Positions 46,017 through 55,400 of a DNA stretch of 58,626 nucleotides are shown here, in pieces. Position numbers and translations under genes: made by a program. The stretch covers positions 1-58,626 of the forward strand of contig JACOVG010000032.1 in the NCBI GenBank assembly GCA_016177405.1, in the 5' to 3' direction. Numbering within the stretch: the stretch's first letter is position 1; every line of letters starts with the position of its first letter. The notes below the pieces were generated by a model that saw only the letters and a program-made list of their open reading frames with translations, searched no databases and was not told the DNA's origin. The DNA comes from Candidatus Omnitrophota bacterium (lineage in GTDB: Bacteria; Omnitrophota; Gorgyraeia; 1-14-0-20-64-10).

Positions 46017-46855
46017 GCCTTCCTGGCCTTCTCCTGGAGTTCCAGGGCCGCCTTGCGGATCACCTCACCCAGCCGGGCCAAACCCGCCTGGGTGAAGCTC
46101 TCATTGAAAACCATCTTCACCCCTCGCTCGCTCAAATCGTCCACCTCCACGCTCTGCTTGGCCGGCAGGCCGGGCTTCGAACCATGGATGATCAGCTCCT
46201 TGGGCCTCTCGGGCATCGCCATCGCCTTCAGCACCAGGTCCCCGGCCAACCCCAGCATGGCCAAATCCACCAGGAGGATGTCCGGCTTAAAACTCCTTAT
46301 CTTCTCCTGCGCCTCCTCGGTGGAGGTGGCGCAGGCCACCTCATACTCTCCCCCCGCCTTCTCCGGGCTGCCGAAGAAAACCTCCTTCAGCTGGTAGGTG
46401 TATTCCGAGGGCTCCACAAAGAGGAGCCGGGCCCTGGGTCTTGGCCCTTGATCAAGCCGCGGCACTTCGCGGATGGGCGGCTGGATCTTCGCCCTTCCCT
46501 CCAACGCCTCCTCCACCGTCCGGGTCAGCGCCTCAATCCCGAAGGGCTTGATCAGGAAGCCGTCCACCCCCAGCTTTTCCACGACCTCCCGGAATTGGTC
46601 GTCGTACGCGGTCACCACGATCACCTTGGTGCCGGGGCTCTGGGCATGGATGAATTTGAGGACCTCCACCCCGTTGACCCCCGGCATCTTGAGATCGAGC
46701 AGGACCAGGTCTATGGCATGCTGACGGAGGGCGCGCATCGCGGCCAGGCCATCCAGGGCCGTCAGCATCTCGTAGCCCTTGTTCAGGAAATAGGCGTTCA
46801 GGGCAAAGGCCACCTCCGGCTCATCGTCCACCACCAAAACCCGCTTAGTGGCCAT
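46013..46855 (-). CDS. response regulator with N-terminal REC and second REC-like region
   Basis: VLVVDDEPEVAFALNAYF...LVLLDLKMPGVNG; later ILLVDLAMLGLAG. Confidence 0.88.
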   Translation of the reverse strand: MATKRVLVVDDEPEVAFALNAYFLNKGYEMLTALDGLAAMRALRQHAIDLVLLDLKMPGVNGVEVLKFIHAQSPGTKVIVVTAYDDQFREVVEKLGVDGFLIKPFGIEALTRTVEEALEGRAKIQPPIREVPRLDQGPRPRARLLFVEPSEYTYQLKEVFFGSPEKAGGEYEVACATSTEEAQEKIRSFKPDILLVDLAMLGLAGDLVLKAMAMPERPKELIIHGSKPGLPAKQSVEVDDLSERGVKMVFNESFTQAGLARLGEVIRKAALELQEKARKA

Positions 46856-47201
46856 TGAGCGCCCTCACCACCTCATCCAGATCCTCCACCTTCACCGGCT
46901 TGTGCAGCACCTTCACCGCCCCCAGCCGCAGGCAGTCGGCCTCCAGGTTCTCCTGGCTGATGCCGGTCACCACCACCGTGGTCAGCCCCGGCATCATCTC
47001 CTTGGCCTTCTCCATGATCTCAAAACCGGAAAGCCCCTTCATCTTAAGGTCCAACAGCATCAGCTCAGGCTTGCAGGCCTTGATCAAGGCCAGCGCCTCG
47101 TGCCCGCCCTTGGCCGTCAGTACCTCGTGCCCCCGGGCCGAGAAATAAAACTCCATTCCCTCCAGGGCATCCGCCTCATCATCCACAATCAGGAGTTTCA
47201 T
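46845..47201 (-). CDS. stand-alone receiver (REC) protein
   Basis: LLIVDDEADALEG...LMLLDLKMKGLSGFEIM. Confidence 0.92.
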   Translation of the reverse strand: MKLLIVDDEADALEGMEFYFSARGHEVLTAKGGHEALALIKACKPELMLLDLKMKGLSGFEIMEKAKEMMPGLTTVVVTGISQENLEADCLRLGAVKVLHKPVKVEDLDEVVRALNGH

Positions 47202-47566
47202 CCCAGCACTTCCCGTATCGCCCCCTCCACCACCGATAGCGGCACCGGTTTGGCCAACAGCTTCGCCGCCCCATAACCCTCCACCGCCTGCTCCACCGTG
47301 TCGCCGGTCAGTCCGGTCACCACGATCACCTTGGGCGGCGCCTTCTCCTTCTTCAGCTCATGCAAGAAGGACAGCCCCCCCTGATTCGGCATCCGCAGGT
47401 CCAGCACCACCACCTGGGGCGGCTTGGGGCTCTCCCGAAATTCCTTCAGCCCCTGCTGGCCGTCCATGGCCACCACCACGTGGAATCCCCTGGCCTCCAG
47501 GTAGTAGCGCAGCCCCACCCGGATCTCGGTATCATCGTCCACAATCATCACAATGGGTTTGTTCAC
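47198..47566 (-). CDS. stand-alone receiver (REC) protein
   Basis: MIVDDDTEIRVGLRYYLEARG...VVVLDLRMPNQGG; GTG start. Confidence 0.92.
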   Translation of the reverse strand: MNKPIVMIVDDDTEIRVGLRYYLEARGFHVVVAMDGQQGLKEFRESPKPPQVVVLDLRMPNQGGLSFLHELKKEKAPPKVIVVTGLTGDTVEQAVEGYGAAKLLAKPVPLSVVEGAIREVLG

Positions 47567-47709
47567 GGCCGGGGGGCATCCAATAAAAAAACGTCTATGG
47601 AAAGCCCATAGACGTTAATCCCCTCGCTTGCTCGGGGAGTTACAAAACCAACGCGGCTTGCTCCGCTTTTTTCATCATACCTGCTTGAGCGATCCGACGA
47701 TCCCTCCAT
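47563..47709 (-). CDS. 48-aa leader ORF MEGSSDRSSRYDEKSGASRVGFVTPRASEGINVYGLSIDVFLLDAPRP (candidate)
   Basis: AAGGAGGTGGTCCG-ATG; stop overlaps REC GTG start (GTGA); contains an intrinsic terminator. Confidence 0.55.
   Translation of the reverse strand: MEGSSDRSSRYDEKSGASRVGFVTPRASEGINVYGLSIDVFLLDAPRP
47585..47613 (-). terminator. intrinsic terminator AACGTCTATGG-GCTTT-CCATAGACGTT-TTTTT
   Basis: Perfect 11-bp stem then T tract on the minus strand. Confidence 0.9.
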
Positions 47710-47721
47710 CGGACCACCTCC

Positions 47722-47740
47722 TTCCTCTAAAATAGAGGAA
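47722..47740 (-). promoter_or_regulatory. 5' UTR hairpin TTCCTCTA-TTT-TAGAGGAA abutting the SD
   Basis: Perfect 8-bp inverted repeat. Confidence 0.7.
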
Positions 47741-47753
47741 TGATGGCACGATC

Positions 47754-47782
47754 ACTATAGAATCCCCCGCCCCAAAAGTCAA
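47754..47782 (-). promoter_or_regulatory. sigma70-type promoter TTGACT-N17-TATAGT
   Basis: Near-consensus hexamers with 17-bp spacer on the minus strand. Confidence 0.75.
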
Positions 47783-47795
47783 ACGGATTGTGTTC

Positions 47796-48776
47796 CTATT
47801 TCTCCTCTTTTTGAAGAGCCTGCAAAAGGGTTGCCCGAGTCTTCTCTTGTTGACCCAGCATAACCCGGGAAAGCTCGGTTTCCTCCACCACGTAGTCCAG
47901 CACTTTCGCCTCATCAAGAGCTTGGTAGCCAAGCCGGCGTTCGCGCCTCTGCCAAAAACCGAGGATGTGGCCTGCTCCGGCACCGATGTAACTGCCATAG
48001 GGCAATCCCGCCTGCCCGCCTCCGTAGGTCCCAAAAGCCGGGTAGAGGGTCGAATAGGCGTGCAATTCGCCCTCCCGGTCCTTCTGCTCTTTCAGGTGTT
48101 GGATGGCAAGGTCAGAGGCGGTTTGCTCTTGGCTAAGCTCGATGGGAACCAAGACCCGCCCCACCGCGTAGAGCCCGGGAGACGGGTTCTGGGAAAAATC
48201 CACCGCATGGCCTGCTTCGTGAAGGGCAATGGCGGAGTCGTCGGAAAAGAGGTGGATCGTGTTGGTATAGGGGTTGTAGTGATCTCCCCCTAACACCCGG
48301 CCGGTGAGGGAAGACCACAGGGTGACTGGGATTCCGGGAAAGACCCGGAAATACCACTCCACCCGTTTGTTCTGAGTCAGCCGCTTAAGCTCTCCGAAGG
48401 GAGTCCATTGGTTGATTCTTACCTTTACGTCCTTCGCGGCTTCCGGGTGAGCGGCTAGGAATTTCTTGAGGGACGCCTCTGTCTTTTCCGAAACGCTGTG
48501 GCTGTCTACCTTGGAGTTAAGGAGAATTAACTTTTTGGGCAGGCTTAGCAAATTGCCGAGAGCGTCCAGAACCCACACGGGACGCCCCCGTTCAATCTGC
48601 GGAGAGACCGCTCGTTGATCAGCTTCCTCTGCCCAAAGGGACGAGCCGCAGATTACAAAAGACAGGCCCAGGCAGAGGAACAGGCCTAGGTTCTTCTGAG
48701 TTCTCCTATGCCGCCAGACCGTTTCGAGCGATCTTCTGCCTGGTTTTTTCTGGTAACCGTTCCAGGTCCACGACAA
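47796..48776 (-). CDS. secreted/periplasmic protein with HExxH motif
   Basis: Signal-like LGLFLCLGLSFVICGSSLWA; IALHEAGHAVDFSQNPSPGL; start uncertain (71-bp overlap with neighbour). Confidence 0.7.
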   Translation of the reverse strand: MSWTWNGYQKKPGRRSLETVWRHRRTQKNLGLFLCLGLSFVICGSSLWAEEADQRAVSPQIERGRPVWVLDALGNLLSLPKKLILLNSKVDSHSVSEKTEASLKKFLAAHPEAAKDVKVRINQWTPFGELKRLTQNKRVEWYFRVFPGIPVTLWSSLTGRVLGGDHYNPYTNTIHLFSDDSAIALHEAGHAVDFSQNPSPGLYAVGRVLVPIELSQEQTASDLAIQHLKEQKDREGELHAYSTLYPAFGTYGGGQAGLPYGSYIGAGAGHILGFWQRRERRLGYQALDEAKVLDYVVEETELSRVMLGQQEKTRATLLQALQKEEK

Positions 48777-49191
48777 AAAGAAGATCTCCTTTCGTGTCCT
48801 TCAGGGAGGCGCCCATTCGGTCCAGGGCCATGGTCACTTCGTCGGGAGTGAGTTTATAGGCCGAGCCACTGGCAAAATCAATGACAATCCCAACGATGCC
48901 TCCGAACAGGATGTTCCCGAACAGCCAGCCGTCTACCGTCCGCCGCAGGGAAACCTCCACCGGCTTGTAGCCTTGCTTCTCGAAGGTCAGCACGTAGCCA
49001 ACCTCTTTCCGGTTGAGGGACAGAACCCCTGGAGTTGTCGTTGCCATGCTGTTGAGGTTGACCCGAACCACCGCGCCCGAGGGACTGGACATCACCCGTA
49101 CACTCTGCTGGGAGCCGTGAATGATGCTGGCGCATCCCGCAAGCAGCGCAGCCACTAGAACGAGTGTCGTTGGACGAATGAAGCGCTTCAT
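48706..49191 (-). CDS. PEGA-like domain lipoprotein
   Basis: LVAALLAGCASIIHG lipobox; SSPSGAVVRVN...GVLSLNRKEVGYVLTFEKQGYKPVEVSL. Confidence 0.78.
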   Translation of the reverse strand: MKRFIRPTTLVLVAALLAGCASIIHGSQQSVRVMSSPSGAVVRVNLNSMATTTPGVLSLNRKEVGYVLTFEKQGYKPVEVSLRRTVDGWLFGNILFGGIVGIVIDFASGSAYKLTPDEVTMALDRMGASLKDTKGDLLFVVDLERLPEKTRQKIARNGLAA

Positions 49192-49868
49192 CTTACCTCC
49201 TCTTGATTTGTCACGGCGTTTGTCTGTCCGGAAGCCAGTTGCTGGAGCGCGCTGGAGATGGCCCCCCGGCTGGAAATGTGCTGGACCGCGTCGTGGATGG
49301 CCTCGCCTACCAGTTGCCCGGTTGCTGCCGGGGCCGCGAAGGTGTTAATCCGGCGCTGAACCTGCCCAGCCACAGAATCCCGCTCGAGGACCTTGCCCTG
49401 GCTGTCGTAGAGAGTCCCGCCCAGGACAACCTTTGCGGTGGGGGGGTCCATCAGGGCGTCGAAAGATTCCACCGAGATGGATTGAATCGAGACGGCAAGC
49501 ACCCCCCGCGCGCCGTACTCGGCCGCCGCCCGCGCGAATGATTCGGGCGAGTCACCTGCGGAAACGTTCCCCAAGACTCCATTCATCTCTTGGTCATACA
49601 GCGCCACCACAAGCTCTCTCCCAACAAGCTGGGAGGGATCTTCATCCATCTTCAACTGCAAAGCGGAGATGGAGCCCAGCCGTTTTTTGTCCGCCCGCTC
49701 ATCCGAAGGGCGGGCCACCACCACCGTGATCGCTTTGGAACTGGGGCTGAAGGAATAGACGTCCGGCCCCTGCGGCAGCGTTGCCACCGCCGTCGCGCAC
49801 CCGGAAAGCAGTGCTGCCGTCGTGAACACCGTCAGAACTCTTGGCACGCTCTTCATGGATTGCCTCAT
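49188..49868 (-). CDS. lipoprotein of unknown function
   Basis: AALLSGCATAVATLPQG lipobox. Confidence 0.75.
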   Translation of the reverse strand: MRQSMKSVPRVLTVFTTAALLSGCATAVATLPQGPDVYSFSPSSKAITVVVARPSDERADKKRLGSISALQLKMDEDPSQLVGRELVVALYDQEMNGVLGNVSAGDSPESFARAAAEYGARGVLAVSIQSISVESFDALMDPPTAKVVLGGTLYDSQGKVLERDSVAGQVQRRINTFAAPAATGQLVGEAIHDAVQHISSRGAISSALQQLASGQTNAVTNQEEVR

Positions 49869-50330
49869 CTACTCCTCTTGTTTTGAGAGATCGACGACAT
49901 CCACAACCCTGTCGTTTTCGTCATACGTGACCTCAAAGGACATCTTTGTTCCGTCAAAAACCATTTCAGTTGGAGTCCCTATAACCTCCCACAGACCCAG
50001 GGTGAAGATGTCCGCAGCTCCATGAAAAAGAGCTCGGCCCCCCTTTGCGACTTTACTATAACCTTGCCTGAAGGAGAAGACGTCCACTCTTTTTCCGTTC
50101 CTCATGTCGGTTAAAACCGGCGGACCCAGTTCCGCCGTAAGCAAGCTTCGGGGCTTCCCGTAGCTTAAAACGGACAGATCCTTTCTGGGCGGCTGTTTGG
50201 CAGCCATAAACACGGCGCAACCGGCGCTGGTGAGGACGAGGGCCAAGCAAGACGCGAAAGCCACAAACCGTTGAGGAAGCAGTTTAATCGAATTCCTCCC
50301 TGTTATATCAAGAACGCGCAAGGCGGACAA
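49869..50330 (-). CDS. lipoprotein of unknown function
   Basis: LVLTSAGCAVFMAAKQPPRKDLSVL lipobox. Confidence 0.72.
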   Translation of the reverse strand: MSALRVLDITGRNSIKLLPQRFVAFASCLALVLTSAGCAVFMAAKQPPRKDLSVLSYGKPRSLLTAELGPPVLTDMRNGKRVDVFSFRQGYSKVAKGGRALFHGAADIFTLGLWEVIGTPTEMVFDGTKMSFEVTYDENDRVVDVVDLSKQEE

Positions 50331-50344
50331 ACGGTTCCCCCCGC

Positions 50345-50776
50345 TTATTGATTAAGTAGAACCTCCAATGTATCCAGGAAGCGGGACTCCCAGTTCTCGG
50401 CAAAAATGTTGGTGGCCATCACTTTTCTCGATATGACCTCTACTCGGGTGGAGGAAGTGTCGATCCTCTCAACGAAGACTGCCACCCTCTCTCCCCAACT
50501 AAAAGCGCTGATTCCTGTCTCGGCAAGAAGATATCCCTGTTTCTGATTCGACTCGGCGATGCCCAGCTGGAGGAGCTTGAGCGTTTGGTTTGCTTTTTTC
50601 CACACCGTTTCAAAGGGTGCTTGATAAACGCGCGACGACCCCCTTCCCCTCTCTCCTCGAACGGAAGTGAGTGTCGCGCACCCGCAGAGCAAGAGCACCA
50701 TCGGCAAAAATATCCAAGCTACTCCGCCCCGCATTTTATGTTTCCTCACTTGAAAACTATCGGCGCATTTCATCAT
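50345..50776 (-). CDS. lipoprotein of unknown function
   Basis: PMVLLLCGCATLTSVRG lipobox. Confidence 0.72.
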   Translation of the reverse strand: MMKCADSFQVRKHKMRGGVAWIFLPMVLLLCGCATLTSVRGERGRGSSRVYQAPFETVWKKANQTLKLLQLGIAESNQKQGYLLAETGISAFSWGERVAVFVERIDTSSTRVEVISRKVMATNIFAENWESRFLDTLEVLLNQ

Positions 50777-50790
50777 TTTCTTTTTGGGGT

Positions 50791-51612
50791 CTAGAACCGG
50801 TAGCTCCCGACGGCGCTGACGGCCGTCTCGTCCACAAATCGGCCTTCCACGCCCAAGAGCCAGTCTTCCTTGAATTGGATGGAAAGACCCGCCACCACGC
50901 CGGCATGGTCGTCGGAGCGCCAGCCGGACTCCGAGAGATCGTCCGCCGCCGTGAGATTGATGTCCAGGTCATTCTCCTCGGCCGTCATCTGGGACCACCG
51001 GCCCCCCAGGTAAGGGGTGACCTGCCAATCCCCGTAACCGAATTCAAGCGTCCGGCCTATCGTGAAGGCGGCGTGGTAAGCCCTCGCTCGAACATTGCCC
51101 GTGGTGGTGGAAAAGGTCCCGTTGATGGAGCCGCTCCACTGGTTAAGGTCGCTCTCCCACTGAACGAATTGCGCGTCCATCTTGATCTTAAGGTCCCAAA
51201 ATTCTTCCAAGAAATCCTGCTGGGCGCTGATGCCTCCCCCGTACATGAAACCAAAATCGAAATCCTCCTTCACCAGCTCAAGGGTTCTGTTGTCGGTGCT
51301 CTCCAGCTCCAGATCGGCCACGCCCGCCAAGGCGTAAAGCTCCACGGGGGCCGCCGGGCTGTAGCTTATCCGGGCCGCGTGCGACTGCCCGGAATTCTCC
51401 TGGGAGCCGATGCCGCCGGGAACGGTCAAATCCCTGTCAAAAACAAAGTCGCTCTCCACCCCCACGCGAATCCTGTAGAAATCCTCCAGTTCCTCCTCAT
51501 CGCTTTGGGCCTTCACGATGGGTCCCCCCACCATCCCCGCGAAAGCCGCCTGCGCCATGAGCAGATTCAGCCCCGTGATAACCAAAAACAATGCCAGTAT
51601 TTTTCCACGCAT
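50791..51612 (-). CDS. outer-membrane beta-barrel protein
   Basis: Signal peptide MRGKILALFLVITGLNLLMAQAAFA; alternating aromatic strands; ends GSYRF. Confidence 0.72.
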   Translation of the reverse strand: MRGKILALFLVITGLNLLMAQAAFAGMVGGPIVKAQSDEEELEDFYRIRVGVESDFVFDRDLTVPGGIGSQENSGQSHAARISYSPAAPVELYALAGVADLELESTDNRTLELVKEDFDFGFMYGGGISAQQDFLEEFWDLKIKMDAQFVQWESDLNQWSGSINGTFSTTTGNVRARAYHAAFTIGRTLEFGYGDWQVTPYLGGRWSQMTAEENDLDINLTAADDLSESGWRSDDHAGVVAGLSIQFKEDWLLGVEGRFVDETAVSAVGSYRF

Positions 51613-51731
51613 CCCCGAATGCCCTCCCCTGGGTTCGCTATCCAAGGGATACCTTACCAAGTACCCCATACGCGATCAAGACAAACTCTTGCAGGAGAGA
51701 GAAACAGCGAGAAGAATCTAGATGGTACCGT

Positions 51732-51998
51732 TCACGTCCCCCTACTACTCTTGGCGCCTTGGCGATGGGAAAGGCGAACCACACCACGGCCTATTCCGTA
51801 AAGGATCAAGCCATAACCGATCAGGCCAATCAAGCGGATGAAGTCCACGAAGATCCAGCCGAAGCGCCAGAGGGAGCTACCGCGCTCAACAGTTCCAAGC
51901 CACGGTTGGAGGATTTTGACGGAGATGAAGCCGGTGGCGAAGGCGATGAAAATACCGAGCAGGACGGGAGACATGCGTCCGCGAGAGGGCGTTGTCAT
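51732..51998 (-). CDS. small two-TM membrane protein
   Basis: VLLGIFIAFATGFISVKIL and FIRLIGLIGYGLILYGIG; starts 3 nt after the Zn-ribbon stop. Confidence 0.6.
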   Translation of the reverse strand: MTTPSRGRMSPVLLGIFIAFATGFISVKILQPWLGTVERGSSLWRFGWIFVDFIRLIGLIGYGLILYGIGRGVVRLSHRQGAKSSRGT

Positions 51999-52001
51999 TG
52001 G

Positions 52002-52433
52002 TTAAGCCTTTACCTTGTACGTGATCCAGAAAATATCCTCTTTAACCTGCTTGACTGAAGGATCGCTTGCTTTAAGCTCTTTGCGGGTGTCCTTCTGTTC
52101 CTTCTTGCAAAAGGGACAGTGTTTTGGTGCGCCGCGTGTCAACCAGTCTTCAGTCCTTATCAGGTGGCCTCCACATGAACTGCATGGAGGCAAAGATTCC
52201 AAGATTAGTTTCCACCCTTCGCTGTTCTTCAGGCCCTCTTTCCTACGATCCCAGACGGGATCATTAAACGCGTTATACCAGAAGAGCGCCTGACACCTCT
52301 CACATTCAAGGCAGGCTACGTCCGTGTAAAGAATGGTCGAATCAAAAGTAACCTCATGGGATTTGTCGCAATCTTGACACTGCCGAACCGCCTTGTAAGC
52401 GGTCCATTCTCTGCGATCAACCTCATATCCCAT
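52002..52433 (-). CDS. zinc-ribbon protein with four CxxC motifs (candidate immunity protein)
   Basis: CQDC, CLECERC, CSSC, CPFC; TGATG overlap with the giant toxin-like gene. Confidence 0.7.
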   Translation of the reverse strand: MGYEVDRREWTAYKAVRQCQDCDKSHEVTFDSTILYTDVACLECERCQALFWYNAFNDPVWDRRKEGLKNSEGWKLILESLPPCSSCGGHLIRTEDWLTRGAPKHCPFCKKEQKDTRKELKASDPSVKQVKEDIFWITYKVKA

Positions 52434-55400
52434 CAGGGTGCCACCTTATTGAATTCCTTGATCAATTCCTCTCGGAGTACAACCACATTATTAACCGACC
52501 CATTTATGTCGGAAGGGGCTACAATCTTCCCCAGATCTGATGCTCGAGTTGCCGTGTCCCCCAAAGATCTAGAAACTTGCTCGGCTGGCAGGGTGTCGAG
52601 GGTAATTCGCCTGCTGTCCTTGAGCGCAATTTCATAAACGTCGTACTCAGCCCCAGGGTTGCGTCTAAGAAATTCTGAGACTGCCACGTTCTTGTCTTTT
52701 GAAGTGTACAAGACCTTGGTATCGAGCGAATTAAACCGGCCTTCAGCCGTGCTGAAACGCATCGGATTAGAAGTGCCTTTTGGAACTGCCCGGTAGACAA
52801 CCTCTGTTGCCTCGTCGGCACTATGGACGGCACCCTTGACGACAGAGTTGCCGGCTTTAAATTCCCAGGCGGTGCGGGTGAGCTTGAGCTCGCCCTGACC
52901 CACATCATATACCTTGCTGCCGATGCGGAAGAAGTTTTTGATGGAACCCCAGACGCGATCCAGACTACGGGCTGCGGTGGGGACATCGCCCACGATGCCG
53001 GTGGCTTTGCTGGCGACCTGCAAAGATTTCCCAAGGCCTTTGGTGGCGAGACCCACCGCAGGAAACAGACCAAAAGCCCTTAGGCCATCTTGAAGCAGGT
53101 ACATTGTGGCAGCACCGTAGTGGCCTTCTGCTGCAGCTTGTTTGGCCTGCTGGATGCCGACGCCGATCCTTAAGTCGTCCCCGAAGAGATCTACCGCGGC
53201 GGCGATGGTATGCAGCGTTCCTCCCGCCACCCAATTGCCATCGTCTGCGAAGGAATCGCCCTGGGTCTTCAGCCAGTTGATTCCCTTTTCCATGGCGCGG
53301 CTTAAAGCGGTAGATGCCTGCTCCTTGCTGACGGTGAGGGTCGCCTGTTCCTGCTGGAGGCGTGCTTGCTCGGCCGGCAGGGCATCCGGATTTTCAATCA
53401 AGGTCTGGAGTGTCGGCCCGAATGATTTGAGCATTGCCTCGGCGTTCTCAGCCCCCACCAATTTGGTCAGCTCCTCTTTCACCACAGCGAGAAATTGAGG
53501 CGCTGCTTGTTGAGCAGCTGTTCTTTGCTCTGGGGTCGGGTCATGCAGCGGCGGAACTGCCGCTTCCATAGCCTGAGCCAGGGCATGGAGCTTCTCAGGA
53601 GAAAGGTCGCTGAAGCCCTGTGCCTGGATCTTGGCATCCACGATCTGGCCGCTGGAATAGATGATGGTTGGCCGCAGTGCGATTTCGCGAGTGATGTCGC
53701 CGTCCAGGAGGCCGAACTTGTAGTCCTCGGAGAGGTCCACCACCTGGCCTTCGATGAACCGCCCATCGGGGCTAACGCGAACGGTGTCGCTGCCTTCTCT
53801 GGGGCTGACGAAGTAGCGGGTCTTGCCGGTGGCGGTATCTCGCCCCTCGATCAGGACGATATTGCCGCCGTAGACGGTGTATTCCTCGGTGATGCCACTG
53901 GGCGTATTGACCAGCACCTTGCCGTTGACGAGTCCAAAGCGGCCTTGCTCGTCTAGGCCAAAGCTTTTGTCGTTCGGGTTCGGCGATGAAATCTCCTTGA
54001 CCAGCCCGCGCGTGGGATCGAAGTAGGAACGAGCCAGGACAGCGTCGGTCGTCGCGTCGAGATACAGCTTGCTGTTCTCTTTGAAAGTGACCTCGGTGGT
54101 AAGTCGGCCGTCCTCCAGGGTGACCGCCTTGGCGTTGCCCAGCAGGAAGTCGGCGATGCCGCCCAGCTTCCAGATGGACTCGATGGCGTCCCGCTGGAAG
54201 ATGCTGCTGGCGTAGGTTTCAAGGGCGGTGGTGATGCCACGCTCCCGGATGATGTTGGAGAAGTCGTTGATCTTGGCAAGGTAGGTCGCCTGCTGGACGG
54301 GGTTGTAGGGTGCGTTGGGGTCGTAGCCGGTGCCCGGGGTGGAGAAATTCAGGACGGACTTCTTGAGGGATTCCGAGACCCCCTTGAAAACGTTGCCCTC
54401 ATACTTAAAGGCGCCGGAGATGGCCCCTGAAATGACGTTGGCCGAGAGGGCCTGGGTAAAGGGATCCAAGCCGATCTCATCGCCCAAGAGATCTATACCG
54501 AGGCTGGTGGCTCCATGGAGCAGGCCGTCACTGATGGACTTTGTGATGTCTGTGGCTTTCCCGCCTGCGGTGCCGACGGTGACCGCGGATTTAATCGGCA
54601 TACCGGCCAATTGGGAGATTCGCGGGTCGAGGCCGATGGATTCGCCGAGTTTCTGGATGCCATAGAAGGCGAGCTCGCCGGCGAGGGTGGGGGCAAGCTG
54701 GGTCTTGAGGGTGGTGCCGAGGGCATCGAGACCAGGGGGGATCGGCTTCATAACCACCTTCCCTGCTGAGTCGTAGACGACGTTGCCGGCATCGTCCAGC
54801 TTGGGGACTTGGGTGCCTACGGTTAGGGAGCCCACGATGGAGCCGACCCCGATGGAGGCGATCCCGGCCAGGGCGGGGTCGAGGCCGGCCTTGACAAGGC
54901 CCAGTTGGGTGCCGGCCACAGCGGTGGAGGTGAGGGCGCTGGAATAATCAAAGCCAAGGTGGAATGACCCTCCCGAGAAACTCTGGACGCCGCCGGAGGC
55001 GAAGGAACCGGCGATGCCGGCGATGCCAGGATCAACCCCCAGGGCCTGGAGGCCGGTGGAGACACCAAGGTTGACGGCAGTCTGCAGGGCGAATTGACCC
55101 AGGCCTTGGAGGGAGAGGCCTCCGGAAAGGCCGGCCATCATCCCAATACCTTGGAAGAGGGTCTCAAAACCAAGGGCGAATTGGCCGCCAAGGAGGTAGG
55201 TGAGGCCTCCGAGGGCATGGCCGAGGCCGCTGACCATTGTTCCCAGGCCGTTGAAGATGAAGCCCAAGGGGCCCATGGCGTTGCCCAGGGCGGTAAAGGC
55301 AGCTCCGATCGTGTTAACGAGAGTGGCCAGGGCCCCGGTGATGAAGGAGATGGCGGTGGAGATGGCGGAGACGACCCCAACGGCCAGCTTGGCGAGGAAG

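Noticed and set aside
47563-47760. c-di-GMP (GEMM) riboswitch upstream of the REC/HD-GYP operon
   Set aside because: I looked for the conserved GEMM motifs and tetraloop-receptor and did not see them; the ORF + terminator model fits better
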